A stretch of 64,000 nucleotides of DNA from Faucicola sp048551375 (GTDB lineage Bacteria > Pseudomonadota > Gammaproteobacteria > Pseudomonadales > Moraxellaceae): NCBI RefSeq assembly GCF_048551375.1, contig NZ_JBLYZJ010000002.1:124001-188000 (forward strand). The letters are read 5' to 3'. Position 1 is the first letter of the stretch. The number at the start of each line of letters is the position of its first letter. Below the pieces are notes generated by a model. That model made no database searches, was not told the DNA's origin, and saw only the letters and a list, made by a program, of their open reading frames with translations. Below, in pieces: positions 8,487-15,981 of this stretch. Made by a program: the position numbers and the translations under genes.

Positions 8487-9443
8487 TTAAATTTGATAAA
8501 ATCGTTCCAACGCAGGGACAAACTGTTTTTTACGGCTTACCAAACTCCCCAAATCAATGAGGTTATTTTTTACCTCACTGCTAAAGGCTTGCGTTACGAT
8601 ATAATTTTGTTCATCATCAAAGGCAACCGCCCAAGATTGTTGTTTGATAATATCCACAATCATCACCAATACAAAGTCCACGCCATTTCGTTGTTTCAGC
8701 GTGGTCATGGCAGTGGGCAAGGTGGCAAGACGCTCAAAAATCGCTTGTGGTTTGACCGTTTCAATCGCAGAAATGCCCCATTTTTTGCCGTCTTTACCAA
8801 AACTAAACTGCTTATAATCACTGGTAATCAACTCAAGGTCAGTCAAATGGCTGACATCACTTTTGGCTTCAAATAGCTGTTGGGCAAAGTCATTGACATC
8901 ATGCACGCCAGCCAAATGGCTCAAATCCGCCACGGCAGTTTTGTCGCTATCAGTGGTGGTGGGCGAGGTCAAATTGAGCGTATCGGATACAATCGCCCCA
9001 AGCATTAGCAAGGCAATTTGCTGTGAAATCATTAGCTTAGGCTTGTCAATCGGCATTTCTTGAAACATCAAATACAACAAAGTCGCAGTCGAGCCGACAG
9101 GCTGTAATCGCAGATAAAATGGCTCACTGCTGGTCAAATCTCCCAATTTATGATGGTCGATGACATAACGCAATTCATAATGTTCACGATTATCAATGGA
9201 TTGTTGGCTTTCGTTGTGGTCAACCAGTGCAATGGGCGTATTTTGGGGCAATTGGCTGATAAGGTCTGGCGTGCGAACATGGGCGAGATTTAGCAAAAAT
9301 TTGGTTTCTTGATTGAGGTCGCCCAGTCGGTAGGGGGTGGCAGGGATGTCTTGCTGATTGAGCCAGTAGCTCATGGCAATGGCAGAAACGATGGCATCGG
9401 TGTCAGGGGTTTTGTGTCCAAAAACGGCAATATTGGCAGTCAT
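8487..9443 (-). CDS. ppaC: Manganese-dependent inorganic pyrophosphatase (family II)
   Basis: A cytoplasmic DHH-family enzyme that hydrolyses pyrophosphate to phosphate. Visible family II motifs are GHKTPDTDA near the N-terminus, VDHNE, and the hallmark DHH in VIDHHKLGDL about residue 97. The smaller C-terminal domain ends near LGSLVSRKKQFVP, where SRKKQ is the substrate-binding motif. Length (318 residues from the ATG at 9443; another ATG lies at 9449) is normal. The stop codon directly abuts the first possible start of the downstream Lnb-like gene, indicating an operon. Confidence 0.95.
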   Translation of the reverse strand: MTANIAVFGHKTPDTDAIVSAIAMSYWLNQQDIPATPYRLGDLNQETKFLLNLAHVRTPDLISQLPQNTPIALVDHNESQQSIDNREHYELRYVIDHHKLGDLTSSEPFYLRLQPVGSTATLLYLMFQEMPIDKPKLMISQQIALLMLGAIVSDTLNLTSPTTTDSDKTAVADLSHLAGVHDVNDFAQQLFEAKSDVSHLTDLELITSDYKQFSFGKDGKKWGISAIETVKPQAIFERLATLPTAMTTLKQRNGVDFVLVMIVDIIKQQSWAVAFDDEQNYIVTQAFSSEVKNNLIDLGSLVSRKKQFVPALERFYQI

Positions 9444-9576
9444 AATCATTCGTCAAAGTGGCAAAATATTATTATACGTTGTGTTGAAGTTTTGATAAAG
9501 GCTTACACCGTATGGCTTGTGAACGTCCGAGTTGATTTTAACAAATTATTCTTTACATAAGACAAAAATTTTTATT

Positions 9577-9602
9577 GCGTAGGGTGCGTCCCACGCACCT
9601 TT
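9577..9602. repeat. Short GGTGCGT hairpin repeat
   Basis: The sequence 'tagggtgcgtcccacgcacct' forms a hairpin of the same family as the paired copies at 41782-41853 and 59816-59882. It stands in the gap between ppaC and a small open frame. Confidence 0.4.
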
Positions 9603-9630
9603 ATAAATCAACTAGCGTTTTATAATGAAT

Positions 9631-9900
9631 TCACATTTGGTTTAAATTATTTACCACACGGCAAATTTGTTTATCAAAATACAAATTTTTATGCAGTTGC
9701 GGAATCATCAGCCAATGCACAAACTCGACAAATTCTAAATTTAGCCTAAGCAATTTAAGTTTAACAGTCGATTTATCCAATCCAATTAAATTGCTGTCAG
9801 TCAATGCCTCAAATTCATTGGCTATCGCTTTGACAGGTGGCGTTAGCATGGCATCGCTGTTGTGCGATTGGGTGATAGGGGTGAGATGGAGGAGTTTCAT
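9631..9900 (-). CDS. Small hypothetical protein (89 aa)
   Basis: Unrecognised. The 89-residue frame starts with ATG after an AAAGGACAAACC stretch, which is a plausible ribosome-binding site. The protein is Leu/Asn-rich, without cysteines, signal peptide or membrane helix. It sits alone between repeat-filled gaps, and there is no independent support beyond the start signal, so it may be a chance frame. Confidence 0.4.
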   Translation of the reverse strand: MKLLHLTPITQSHNSDAMLTPPVKAIANEFEALTDSNLIGLDKSTVKLKLLRLNLEFVEFVHWLMIPQLHKNLYFDKQICRVVNNLNQM

Positions 9901-9978
9901 GGTTTGTCCTTTTTTTATCCAATCTAAAAATGTGAATTGGTAGGGGGTAATGCTTACGCCCTGTTTGAGATTTTAGCT

Positions 9979-10195
9979 TTTTTAACTTAAGTTCGGGTTA
10001 AGAAAAATTATAAGCTATTGATATTGCTATTATTTGAATCTCCCCCAATCCCCTCTTTACGAAAGAGGGGGCTATACCCCCATAACTTAGACTAAAACGG
10101 TGGGCAAGTCCCCCTTTGAAAAAGGTGAGGAATATATTCCGCAAGGGGGGATTATAGGTAAAATGTTAACACTTCTTATCCCGAGTTCAGGTTTT
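9979..10195. mobile_element. 217-bp inverted-repeat-bounded element
   Basis: The segment is bounded by imperfect ~22-bp inverted repeats: left 'aacttaagttcgggttaagaa', right the inverse of 'aacctgaactcgggataagaag'. Inside are a G/C-rich hairpin ('cccctctttacgaaagaggg') and a second block of C and G runs ('gtccccctttg' / 'caaggggggatt'). There is no coding capacity. The right end is followed by a 'gggcttatacaataagc' hairpin. It fills most of the 358-bp gap downstream of creD. Confidence 0.6.
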
Positions 10196-10258
10196 TTAAA
10201 CAGAGGGCTTATACAATAAGCTTCTACAAAAAATCATATTTTACTATTTCAAATCTTC

Positions 10259-11905
10259 TCATTGCCCACTTTGTTTGATTTGTTCAGCAAGGGTCAACGC
10301 TGGGGCAGGGGGATTTTTAACATTGGCTGAACTTCTATTTTCCCCAATTTTATACCAGTCGATTTTGCGTGTTAGGAACATCACGGTCGCTAGCAAGGCG
10401 AAACAGAACACCGCACCTAACAACAAATTCATGCCTTCGCTTGCCAAAATCAGATAAAACCCTGCATACAATCCGCCCAAAATGGTTGAGAATCCCAAAC
10501 TGCGTTTGACACTGTGCAACACAAATGACGCATACCAACCAATCAGCCCCACGCACGCCACCGAGGCGATGAGATAGGCTTGCCAAAAGACAATATGCTC
10601 GGCAAATGACAGCAATAACACATAAAATACCAGTAACGCCGTAGCAACCAAGCCATATTGAATGGGGTGAATGCGGAGGTTTTTTAGCACTTCAAATAAA
10701 AAGAACGTGCCAAATGACACCATCAACAATAGCAAGGCGTACTTTAGGGTGCGGTCAGTTTGGGTGTAAGTGTTGTTGGTATCGACAAAGGCGGTACTGA
10801 GCCATTTGTAGTTATTGTCGCCCACCGCACTTTCGACTGCCTCGTATTCTGAGCGTTGGTTATTGGTTGAAATAGTAGACGTTGATGGGCAGTCCATCGT
10901 CCCTTGACTGTATAAACAATTGCTGATTTGTTGGTTGTTATTCATTGCCAAAAATTGATTTTGCCAAGTTGCACTAAACCCTGCTGGGCTAAATTGCTTG
11001 GTGGGCAGGGCATCACCATAAAACTTTGGCTCTGTCCAATTGGCTTGCAAGGCAAGGCTAAACTGGTCGCCCAATGGCATCACGCTGATACTGTCAACCC
11101 CTGCAATACCAAGGTCGATATTTACCTTGAGTGGTGCGGTCTGTAAGTTTAAGCGATTGGTTTCATTGGCAAAAACCTCTGCCAAATTCACCTCAATATA
11201 GTTCATGCCTGTGATTGTTTTTTGTTTGGGAAATTGGGCGTTGTAAGGTTTACCATTGATGGTGACAGTGGGCAGATTGACCCCACGCAAGTCCGATACA
11301 GGGATAATCAATTTGGCGGTTTGCCATTGATAATACCGCTCTGGGGGTTGGTTATTCGCTTGCGTTGTGGGGGTTGGGTTGCCAGTTGGCGTAGCCACGG
11401 TAGTTGATGTTGCTGTGCTTGGAAATGTGGCTGAATTGGGCGGTGTAGCTTGGGCGGTCGTGGGGGTAGGATTGCTTTGAGCCGAGGGCTTGAGTGCTTT
11501 GTCATCATTAATGATGGTAAAACCTTGTTCGGTTTTTTTGATAAAAGGGGCAGGATTTGTCAAAGTTTGATTAAAATTAAACTCTTGTTTTATATTAATC
11601 GCATCATTATAACTAATCGCCCGATAGATACTGCGTTTATAATCTTGGTTACTGACCTTTGTTTGATTGTTCAGCTCGCTACGAGTGGCAAATTGAGGAA
11701 TATAAACGCCTTGGGCGTTGGCAATGGCGACAAACGGGGTAATCATTTGCTGGTCACCAACGTGGGTTTTTTTGATGTCGTCCATCACTGTGTGGTAATA
11801 TTGTTGGCGTTCACTCACCAAATTGCTGATAAATACCAAGCCAAATAAAAACAAGGCACATAGCCCAACGATGGTAAAAAATTTATACATGAGGGATTTT
11901 TGCAT
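10259..11905 (-). CDS. creD: Inner membrane protein CreD
   Basis: CreD is an inner-membrane protein of the CreBC regulon, linked in other proteobacteria to envelope stress and beta-lactam response. The N-terminus has one membrane helix (FFTIVGLCALFLFGLVFI). A large periplasmic domain follows, and the last ~190 residues contain about five or six helices (YALLLLMVSFGTFFLFEVL to ATVMFL), then a short cytoplasmic tail. At 548 residues it is ~100 longer than E. coli CreD. The extra length is a Pro/Thr/Ala/Gln-rich low-complexity insert around residues 140-190. Its partners creB and creC are at 55744-58148, not adjacent. Confidence 0.93.
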   Translation of the reverse strand: MQKSLMYKFFTIVGLCALFLFGLVFISNLVSERQQYYHTVMDDIKKTHVGDQQMITPFVAIANAQGVYIPQFATRSELNNQTKVSNQDYKRSIYRAISYNDAINIKQEFNFNQTLTNPAPFIKKTEQGFTIINDDKALKPSAQSNPTPTTAQATPPNSATFPSTATSTTVATPTGNPTPTTQANNQPPERYYQWQTAKLIIPVSDLRGVNLPTVTINGKPYNAQFPKQKTITGMNYIEVNLAEVFANETNRLNLQTAPLKVNIDLGIAGVDSISVMPLGDQFSLALQANWTEPKFYGDALPTKQFSPAGFSATWQNQFLAMNNNQQISNCLYSQGTMDCPSTSTISTNNQRSEYEAVESAVGDNNYKWLSTAFVDTNNTYTQTDRTLKYALLLLMVSFGTFFLFEVLKNLRIHPIQYGLVATALLVFYVLLLSFAEHIVFWQAYLIASVACVGLIGWYASFVLHSVKRSLGFSTILGGLYAGFYLILASEGMNLLLGAVFCFALLATVMFLTRKIDWYKIGENRSSANVKNPPAPALTLAEQIKQSGQ

Positions 11906-12049
11906 AAGGTTGTCCTGTGATTGACCAAAAGGGAAACACAGGGTTAGCTTAACAACGCATTATGCAAAAATTGAGCAAGTTTTATGAAAAACCCATGATG
12001 AAATATGGAAAAATGATGGAATTGCTGTTTTGGCAGATTTTCATTTAAT

Positions 12050-12187
12050 TAGGACTTACGCAAAAGACACTGGATTCCTGCATTCGCAGGAATGACGGAG
12101 TATTTTTAATTTACTCGTCACGCCTGCATAGGCAGGGGTCTAGCGTCTTTATTTAAGAGGATAAATTAAAAATTTGCGTAAGTCCTA
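12050..12187. mobile_element. MITE-like element copy 1 (138 bp), TSD TTAAT
   Basis: It begins TAGGACTTACGCAAA and ends with the exact inverse TTTGCGTAAGTCCTA, flanked on both sides by TTAAT, a perfect 5-bp duplication. The core holds two hairpins, 'attcctgcattcgcaggaat' and 'gcctgcataggcagggg'. It has no open frame. It lies upstream of creD and is the model copy of this family. Confidence 0.9.
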
Positions 12188-12192
12188 TTAAT

Positions 12193-12225
12193 GTTACCCT
12201 TCGACAAGCTTAGGGCGAACGGAAA
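12193..12225. repeat. Short palindromic repeat fragment
   Basis: The string 'cccttcgacaagcttaggg' is partly palindromic and resembles interspersed extragenic palindromes. Only one copy occurs in the window. Together with the preceding element it fills the 355-bp gap between creD and argD. Confidence 0.3.
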
Positions 12226-12260
12226 ACCATTGATAATTTTGTCCCTTTACTTATGACTTG

Positions 12261-13454
12261 TTAAATCACACTTTTCACCAGTTTTACCAAGCGTTCAGCC
12301 ATCAATTCGGTATCCGCTTGGTTCAGATTTAACGGTGGTAATAAGCGAATAGCATTGCCACCTGCGACATTAATCAGCAATTTCTGCTCATCACGGGCTT
12401 TATCGACCAATGTGCCAAAGTTAATACCCTTATCCGTTGGCAATACCACGCCCAACATCAAGCCTTTACCACGCACACTGACACCGTCATTTGCCAAACC
12501 ATCTAGTAATAACTGGGTTAATAACTCGCCTTGCTGATTGACATTTGCCAATATATTTTCATCATTAATCACGTCAATCACTTCACTCACCACACGACAC
12601 GCAAGCGGTGTACCGCCATAAGTCGAGCCATGCGAGCCATAGCCAAAGATGTCATTGGCTTTACCACTCGTCATGCACGCACCCACAGGGAAGCCATTGC
12701 CCAAGCCTTTGGCAGTGGTCAAGATATCGGGTTTGATAGGGCTGTGTTGATAGGCGAAATATTTGCCTGTGCGGGCGTTGCCTGTTTGTACTTCGTCCAA
12801 AATCATCAGCAAATTATTTTTATCACACACCTCACGCACTTGGGTCAAGAACTCAAAGCCGTTGTCTGCCGTGCGTACCCCACTTTCCCCTTGAATCGGC
12901 TCAAGCATAATCGCACAAATATCGCTGTTTTCGCTAATGGCTTGATTAATCGCCTCGATATCGCCAAATGGCACACGCACAAAGTCATCATCTAAGGTAA
13001 AAAATCCTGCTCTAGCAGTGGGATTGGCGGTAGCGGACACGGTGAGCAAGGTGCGACCATGAAACGAATTTTCCATGACGATGACTTTGGCTTGGGTTTG
13101 CCCACGCTTACTGGCGTATAGGCGAGCCATTTTTAATGCCGCTTCATTGGCTTCAGCACCACTATTGGCAAAAAACACCTTGTCCATACCTGCCATTTCG
13201 CAGAGTTTTGTGCCTGCGGTTTCTTGCCAGTCAATGCCGTACAGGTTACTGGTATGTACTAAAGTTTGGGCTTGTTCGGCAATGGCTTGGCTAATGCGTG
13301 GGTGGCAATGCCCCAAACCACAGACAGCAATACCTGTCAGTGCGTCAAGGTATTGCGTACCATCTGCGGTGTACAGATATGAGCCTTGCCCTTTGGTAAA
13401 GCTGATGGGTTGGCGTTTGTAGGTAGGGAGGAGGTGTGAAATTGACGTGGTCAT
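12261..13454 (-). CDS. argD: Acetylornithine/succinylornithine aminotransferase
   Basis: A PLP-dependent class III aminotransferase of 397 residues, normal for ArgD, which makes N-acetylornithine in arginine synthesis and may also serve in the lysine/DAP pathway. Family motifs include FFANSGAEANEAALKMAR, SFHGRTL, MLEPIQGE, LILDEVQTGNARTG and the PLP-lysine segment TTAKGLGNGFPVGA. The start ATG is preceded by AGGAAAAGCT. ArgD and the catabolic AstC are hard to separate by sequence; no ast genes are nearby, favouring ArgD. It is monocistronic here. Confidence 0.93.
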   Translation of the reverse strand: MTTSISHLLPTYKRQPISFTKGQGSYLYTADGTQYLDALTGIAVCGLGHCHPRISQAIAEQAQTLVHTSNLYGIDWQETAGTKLCEMAGMDKVFFANSGAEANEAALKMARLYASKRGQTQAKVIVMENSFHGRTLLTVSATANPTARAGFFTLDDDFVRVPFGDIEAINQAISENSDICAIMLEPIQGESGVRTADNGFEFLTQVREVCDKNNLLMILDEVQTGNARTGKYFAYQHSPIKPDILTTAKGLGNGFPVGACMTSGKANDIFGYGSHGSTYGGTPLACRVVSEVIDVINDENILANVNQQGELLTQLLLDGLANDGVSVRGKGLMLGVVLPTDKGINFGTLVDKARDEQKLLINVAGGNAIRLLPPLNLNQADTELMAERLVKLVKSVI

Positions 13455-13583
13455 AGCTTTTCCTAAGGATTTTTCATTTTAAAATGCTGTGAGATATTAT
13501 ACGCATAATTGAGTCGGTCATGGCAAGTCAAGTTCTTAAAACAGTTCAACACCATGTAAAAAACGCTCGAAAACAGCTAATTC

Positions 13584-13677
13584 TATAGTAAATTAAATCA
13601 AAAATGAGACTTTGAAATTTTGGGCGTATGCAATACGCCCCTACAAAACGGTATTGTTTCTAGTTTAAAAGACTATA
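13584..13677. mobile_element. Correia-like repeat (~94 bp)
   Basis: It is bounded by TATAGTaaattaaatcaaaaa and the inverse of TATAGTcttttaaactagaaa, with a central hairpin 'gggcgtatgcaatacgcccc'. The outer TATAGT ends resemble Neisseria Correia elements. Equivalent copies occur at 23163, 27248, 42390 and 45857. Confidence 0.7.
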
Positions 13678-13694
13678 AATGCACCTTACGATAA

Positions 13695-13895
13695 TTAATG
13701 AGCGTTATTCATTTCATCGCTAAACGGCGTTTCCACCGAAGCGATTTTATAATCCTCACTTGCCCACGCCCCCAAATCAATCAACTTGCACCGCTCACTA
13801 CAAAACGGTTTGGACGGATTATCCTGCCATACCGTTGGCTTACCACATTGTGGGCAGGGGTAAGTTTTTATATTGGGTGTTTGATTGTCGCTCAT
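13695..13895 (-). CDS. yacG: DNA gyrase inhibitor YacG
   Basis: A 66-residue zinc protein that binds GyrB and inhibits DNA gyrase in E. coli. The four zinc-ligand cysteines are at 14, 17, 32 and 36 (CPQCGK...FCSERCKLIDLGAW), with the invariant LGAW segment following and an acidic tail. Length is normal (E. coli 65). In many genomes yacG sits beside coaE or pilD; here it is alone between two repeats. Confidence 0.95.
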   Translation of the reverse strand: MSDNQTPNIKTYPCPQCGKPTVWQDNPSKPFCSERCKLIDLGAWASEDYKIASVETPFSDEMNNAH

Positions 13896-13909
13896 GGATT
13901 ATCCTAATT

Positions 13910-14035
13910 TTTAGGGGTTCACGCATTTTTACAAAATATAGGTTGGGTTGAGCGTGCGAAACCCAACATTATCAATGATTTATGTTGGGTCTTATGCTTC
14001 GACCCAACCTACAGATGATATTTTGCGTAAATCCT
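13910..14035. mobile_element. Decayed MITE-like element, GTTGGGT core
   Basis: It has the same core as the 622-746 element ('aggttgggttgagc' ... 'cgacccaacctac') with a degenerate left end (ggggttcacgca) and a near-canonical right end (tgcgtaaatccta). No target duplication is clear. It lies upstream of yacG. Confidence 0.6.
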
Positions 14036-14112
14036 ATCTTTATTCAATGGCTAAATCCCATTATACTGCAATCCAATTTTTAACGGTCAATTTTTATCAT
14101 TAGAAGCTCGCT

Positions 14113-14769
14113 ATGCCAAACTCAGTAATTACCACGCCCAGCCATCATTTTAGCCGATTATTTCAACTGGATAAAATCCGCCACCCACGAGATTTTGTCC
14201 CCATGCCATCTGAGTTTTGGCAACAGGATAATATCTGCCTTGAGATTGGGGCAGGCAAGGGCAAGCACGCTTTACAATTTGCCAGTCAAAATCCCAATTA
14301 TCAACTCATCGCCATCGAGCGTACTGCCGAAAAATTTACTGCCATGCAAAAATCGGCTGACCAAGTGGGCTTATCCAATTTGCCAAATTTAACCGTGATT
14401 CATGCTGACGCAGTGGCGTGGGTCACTCACGCTATTCCAAAAAATAGCCTAAGCAAAATATTTATTTTATACCCCAATCCAGAACCACACAATCCCAATC
14501 AACGTTGGCTAAATATGCCGTTTTTTGAGTTATTATTAGCCTGTTTGCAAGCGGATGGCGAGATTATTTTAGCCAGTAATATCCAAAGTTATATTGACGA
14601 AGCCGAGCAAATGGCAAACGAGATTTGGCAATTAGACGTGATAAAATCCCAAGTACCAAGCGATAGCGAGCGGACGCATTTTGAGGTCAAATATTTGGCA
14701 AGGGGCGAGGCGTGTTGGCAAATAAGCATAAAAAAACCGCATGATTATGTCACACGGTTTTACTATTAA
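14113..14769 (+). CDS. TrmB-like SAM-dependent methyltransferase
   Basis: A 218-residue Rossmann methyltransferase of the tRNA (guanine-N7) methyltransferase superfamily. Motif I is LEIGAGKGK (residues 43-51), the acidic SAM-ribose residue is in IAIERTAEK, and HADAVAW is motif III. The post-I/IV region reads FILYPNPEPHNPNQRW, where genuine TrmB has a DPWPKKRHxKRR-type sequence, so the basic tRNA-binding stretch is much reduced. It may be a divergent TrmB paralogue with another substrate. N-terminus and length fit the family. It is monocistronic. Confidence 0.75.
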   Translation: MPNSVITTPSHHFSRLFQLDKIRHPRDFVPMPSEFWQQDNICLEIGAGKGKHALQFASQNPNYQLIAIERTAEKFTAMQKSADQVGLSNLPNLTVIHADAVAWVTHAIPKNSLSKIFILYPNPEPHNPNQRWLNMPFFELLLACLQADGEIILASNIQSYIDEAEQMANEIWQLDVIKSQVPSDSERTHFEVKYLARGEACWQISIKKPHDYVTRFYY

Positions 14770-14843
14770 TCATTTGTAGAGAATACTTTACCAAGTCATA
14801 TTTAATAATTATTTTAGTAATATTAAAAAGTATCTATACAATA

Positions 14844-15305
14844 TTATTTGCAATACTGACTAATGGCTTGAGCAACTTTTTGACGGCGTAGCTCGATTTC
14901 ACGTCCATCAAGGTATTTACGTTCACCCTTATTATCCATCTCATAAAGACGACCACCAATATTTAAGTTGGCAAGGTTGTTTTGTAGTGATTTGCAATGC
15001 TCTTTATCTTGTTGTTTTTGCTGGGCTTTTTTCTCAGCTTCAAGCTCAGCAATACGTTTTTGTTCTGGGGTCATGGTGCTTGACGTAGGGGGGGCTGAAC
15101 CATTTGCACCGCTAGCCGTAGCACTGGTAGCAGGACCTAATTCACGGTTATTGATGACTTGTACTTTTTTTAGGTCAACGCCATTGGTAGGGGCATATTG
15201 GCTATAATGTGGTATGCCATTGCTATCCGTCCATTTATAATAAGTAGCAGCTTGGGTTGTTAGGGTGGCAAGTGATAACAAAATTAGGCTAAGAGGTTTT
15301 ATCAT
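14844..15305 (-). CDS. DUF4124 domain protein, exported
   Basis: A 153-residue exported protein. A signal peptide (MIKPLSLILLSLATLTTQAA) is followed at once by the DUF4124 motif TYYKWTDSNGIPHYSQYAPTNG. A Ser/Thr/Ala/Pro-rich linker comes next, then a Glu/Lys/Gln-rich coiled coil (AELEAEKKAQQKQQDKEHC) and a conserved C-terminal segment GRLYEMDNKGERKYLDGREIELRRQ. Its role is unknown; such proteins are periplasmic. I start at the ATG at 15305 rather than a TTG 15 bp upstream because the signal peptide begins there. Confidence 0.85.
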   Translation of the reverse strand: MIKPLSLILLSLATLTTQAATYYKWTDSNGIPHYSQYAPTNGVDLKKVQVINNRELGPATSATASGANGSAPPTSSTMTPEQKRIAELEAEKKAQQKQQDKEHCKSLQNNLANLNIGGRLYEMDNKGERKYLDGREIELRRQKVAQAISQYCK

Positions 15306-15492
15306 TGCATTTTCTACCAAATTAGAATTAGAGTTAAAATATCGTTTAGATTAGCATACAGTTATCTACAAAGACAACAAATTATGATAAAAAACACGGT
15401 TATCAGCACTCAATTATTCATGTTTCTAATCGATATTTTGATAAAAAAGTATATTCATAAAAATTTGTTATCAATTCTTATCCAAACATTTT

Positions 15493-15524
15493 ATTGACAA
15501 TAACCCCAAAAAATATAATGATAG
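15493..15524 (+). promoter_or_regulatory. Possible promoter of the ilv leader
   Basis: TTGACA at about 15494 is followed, 16 bases on, by TAATGA (or, at a short 14-base spacing, TATAAT). It is the best sigma-70-like match in the 676-bp region before ilvB and lies upstream of the leader-peptide frame. Confidence 0.4.
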
Positions 15525-15539
15525 AGCCATCTACTGGTC

Positions 15540-15619
15540 AATAACAAAAGATTACCGTTTTTTGTTATTCGGTAAAAATCCACCTTTTGTGTATGTCAAA
15601 GGGTTTAGCCAAGGCTAAA
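15540..15619 (+). promoter_or_regulatory. Hairpin cluster in ilv leader
   Basis: Three inverted repeats occur in 80 bp. AATAACAAAA pairs with TTTTGTTATT (15540-15569). TTACCG (about 15552) can alternatively pair with CGGTAA (about 15570), excluding part of the first. TTTAGCC pairs perfectly with GGCTAAA (15604-15619) and would cover the ribosome-binding site of the leader peptide that starts at 15622. Such mutually exclusive structures fit translation-dependent control (inference). Confidence 0.4.
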
Positions 15620-15621
15620 GG

Positions 15622-15720
15622 ATGATTACCATTGTTGTTGTTAAACGGAATTTAACAGCGTTGACTTATCGGTTAGCAAAGACACAAAGTAGCCATCATG
15701 TTGTGATATCTTATGCTTGA
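15622..15720 (+). CDS. Putative branched-chain amino acid leader peptide
   Basis: A 32-codon frame beginning ATG and ending TGA, starting with Met-Ile-Thr-Ile-Val-Val-Val-Lys-Arg and ending in HHVVISYA. Nine of 32 residues are Ile, Val or Leu, with a run of three consecutive GTT valine codons early on. An AAGG lies 7 bases before the ATG. It begins 360 bp upstream of ilvB, on the same strand, in a region without any other gene. Composition and position fit an attenuation leader such as IlvL/IvbL of E. coli, but no classic terminator with a T-run is evident between it and ilvB, so the mechanism is open. Confidence 0.5.
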   Translation: MITIVVVKRNLTALTYRLAKTQSSHHVVISYA

Positions 15721-15939
15721 GATTTTGACCGTTTTTAACATCTATTATTTCTCAAGGTTTGATTATCTTTCTTTTGGTCACAGGAAAATGTTTATTAAAT
15801 AATTTACTTTAATAGTTTATTAAACAAATCCACGTCTATTTGCCAATCCTTATCGCTGTTAGTCGTTTTGCCTCACAACAAGTTACCAGAGCATTAGAAC
15901 CGATTGATTCATTGATATATTTGGTTCAATAACGCAATC

Positions 15940-15972
15940 GCTAATAGGCGTAAAATTTTACCCTAATTAGCA
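15940..15972 (+). promoter_or_regulatory. Inverted repeat just upstream of ilvB
   Basis: CTAATAGG and CCTAATTAG bracket the self-complementary TAAAATTTTA, ending ~10 bp before the ilvB ATG at 15982. A longer-range pairing of CGATTG with CAATCG (about 15900-15940) lies just before. It may influence ilvB translation or terminate leader structures; no T-run follows. The rest of 15721-15940 is AT-rich and shows no gene. Confidence 0.3.
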
Positions 15973-15981
15973 ACTGATGAG

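Noticed and set aside
8424..8876. 150-codon plus-strand frame opposite ppaC and lnb-like genes
   Set aside because: It lies wholly within two well-supported minus-strand genes and has no start signal.
9979..10195. Riboswitch or structured RNA downstream of creD
   Set aside because: It lies at a gene end between inverted repeats, with the look of a mobile element, and precedes no gene on the relevant strand in a regulatory position.
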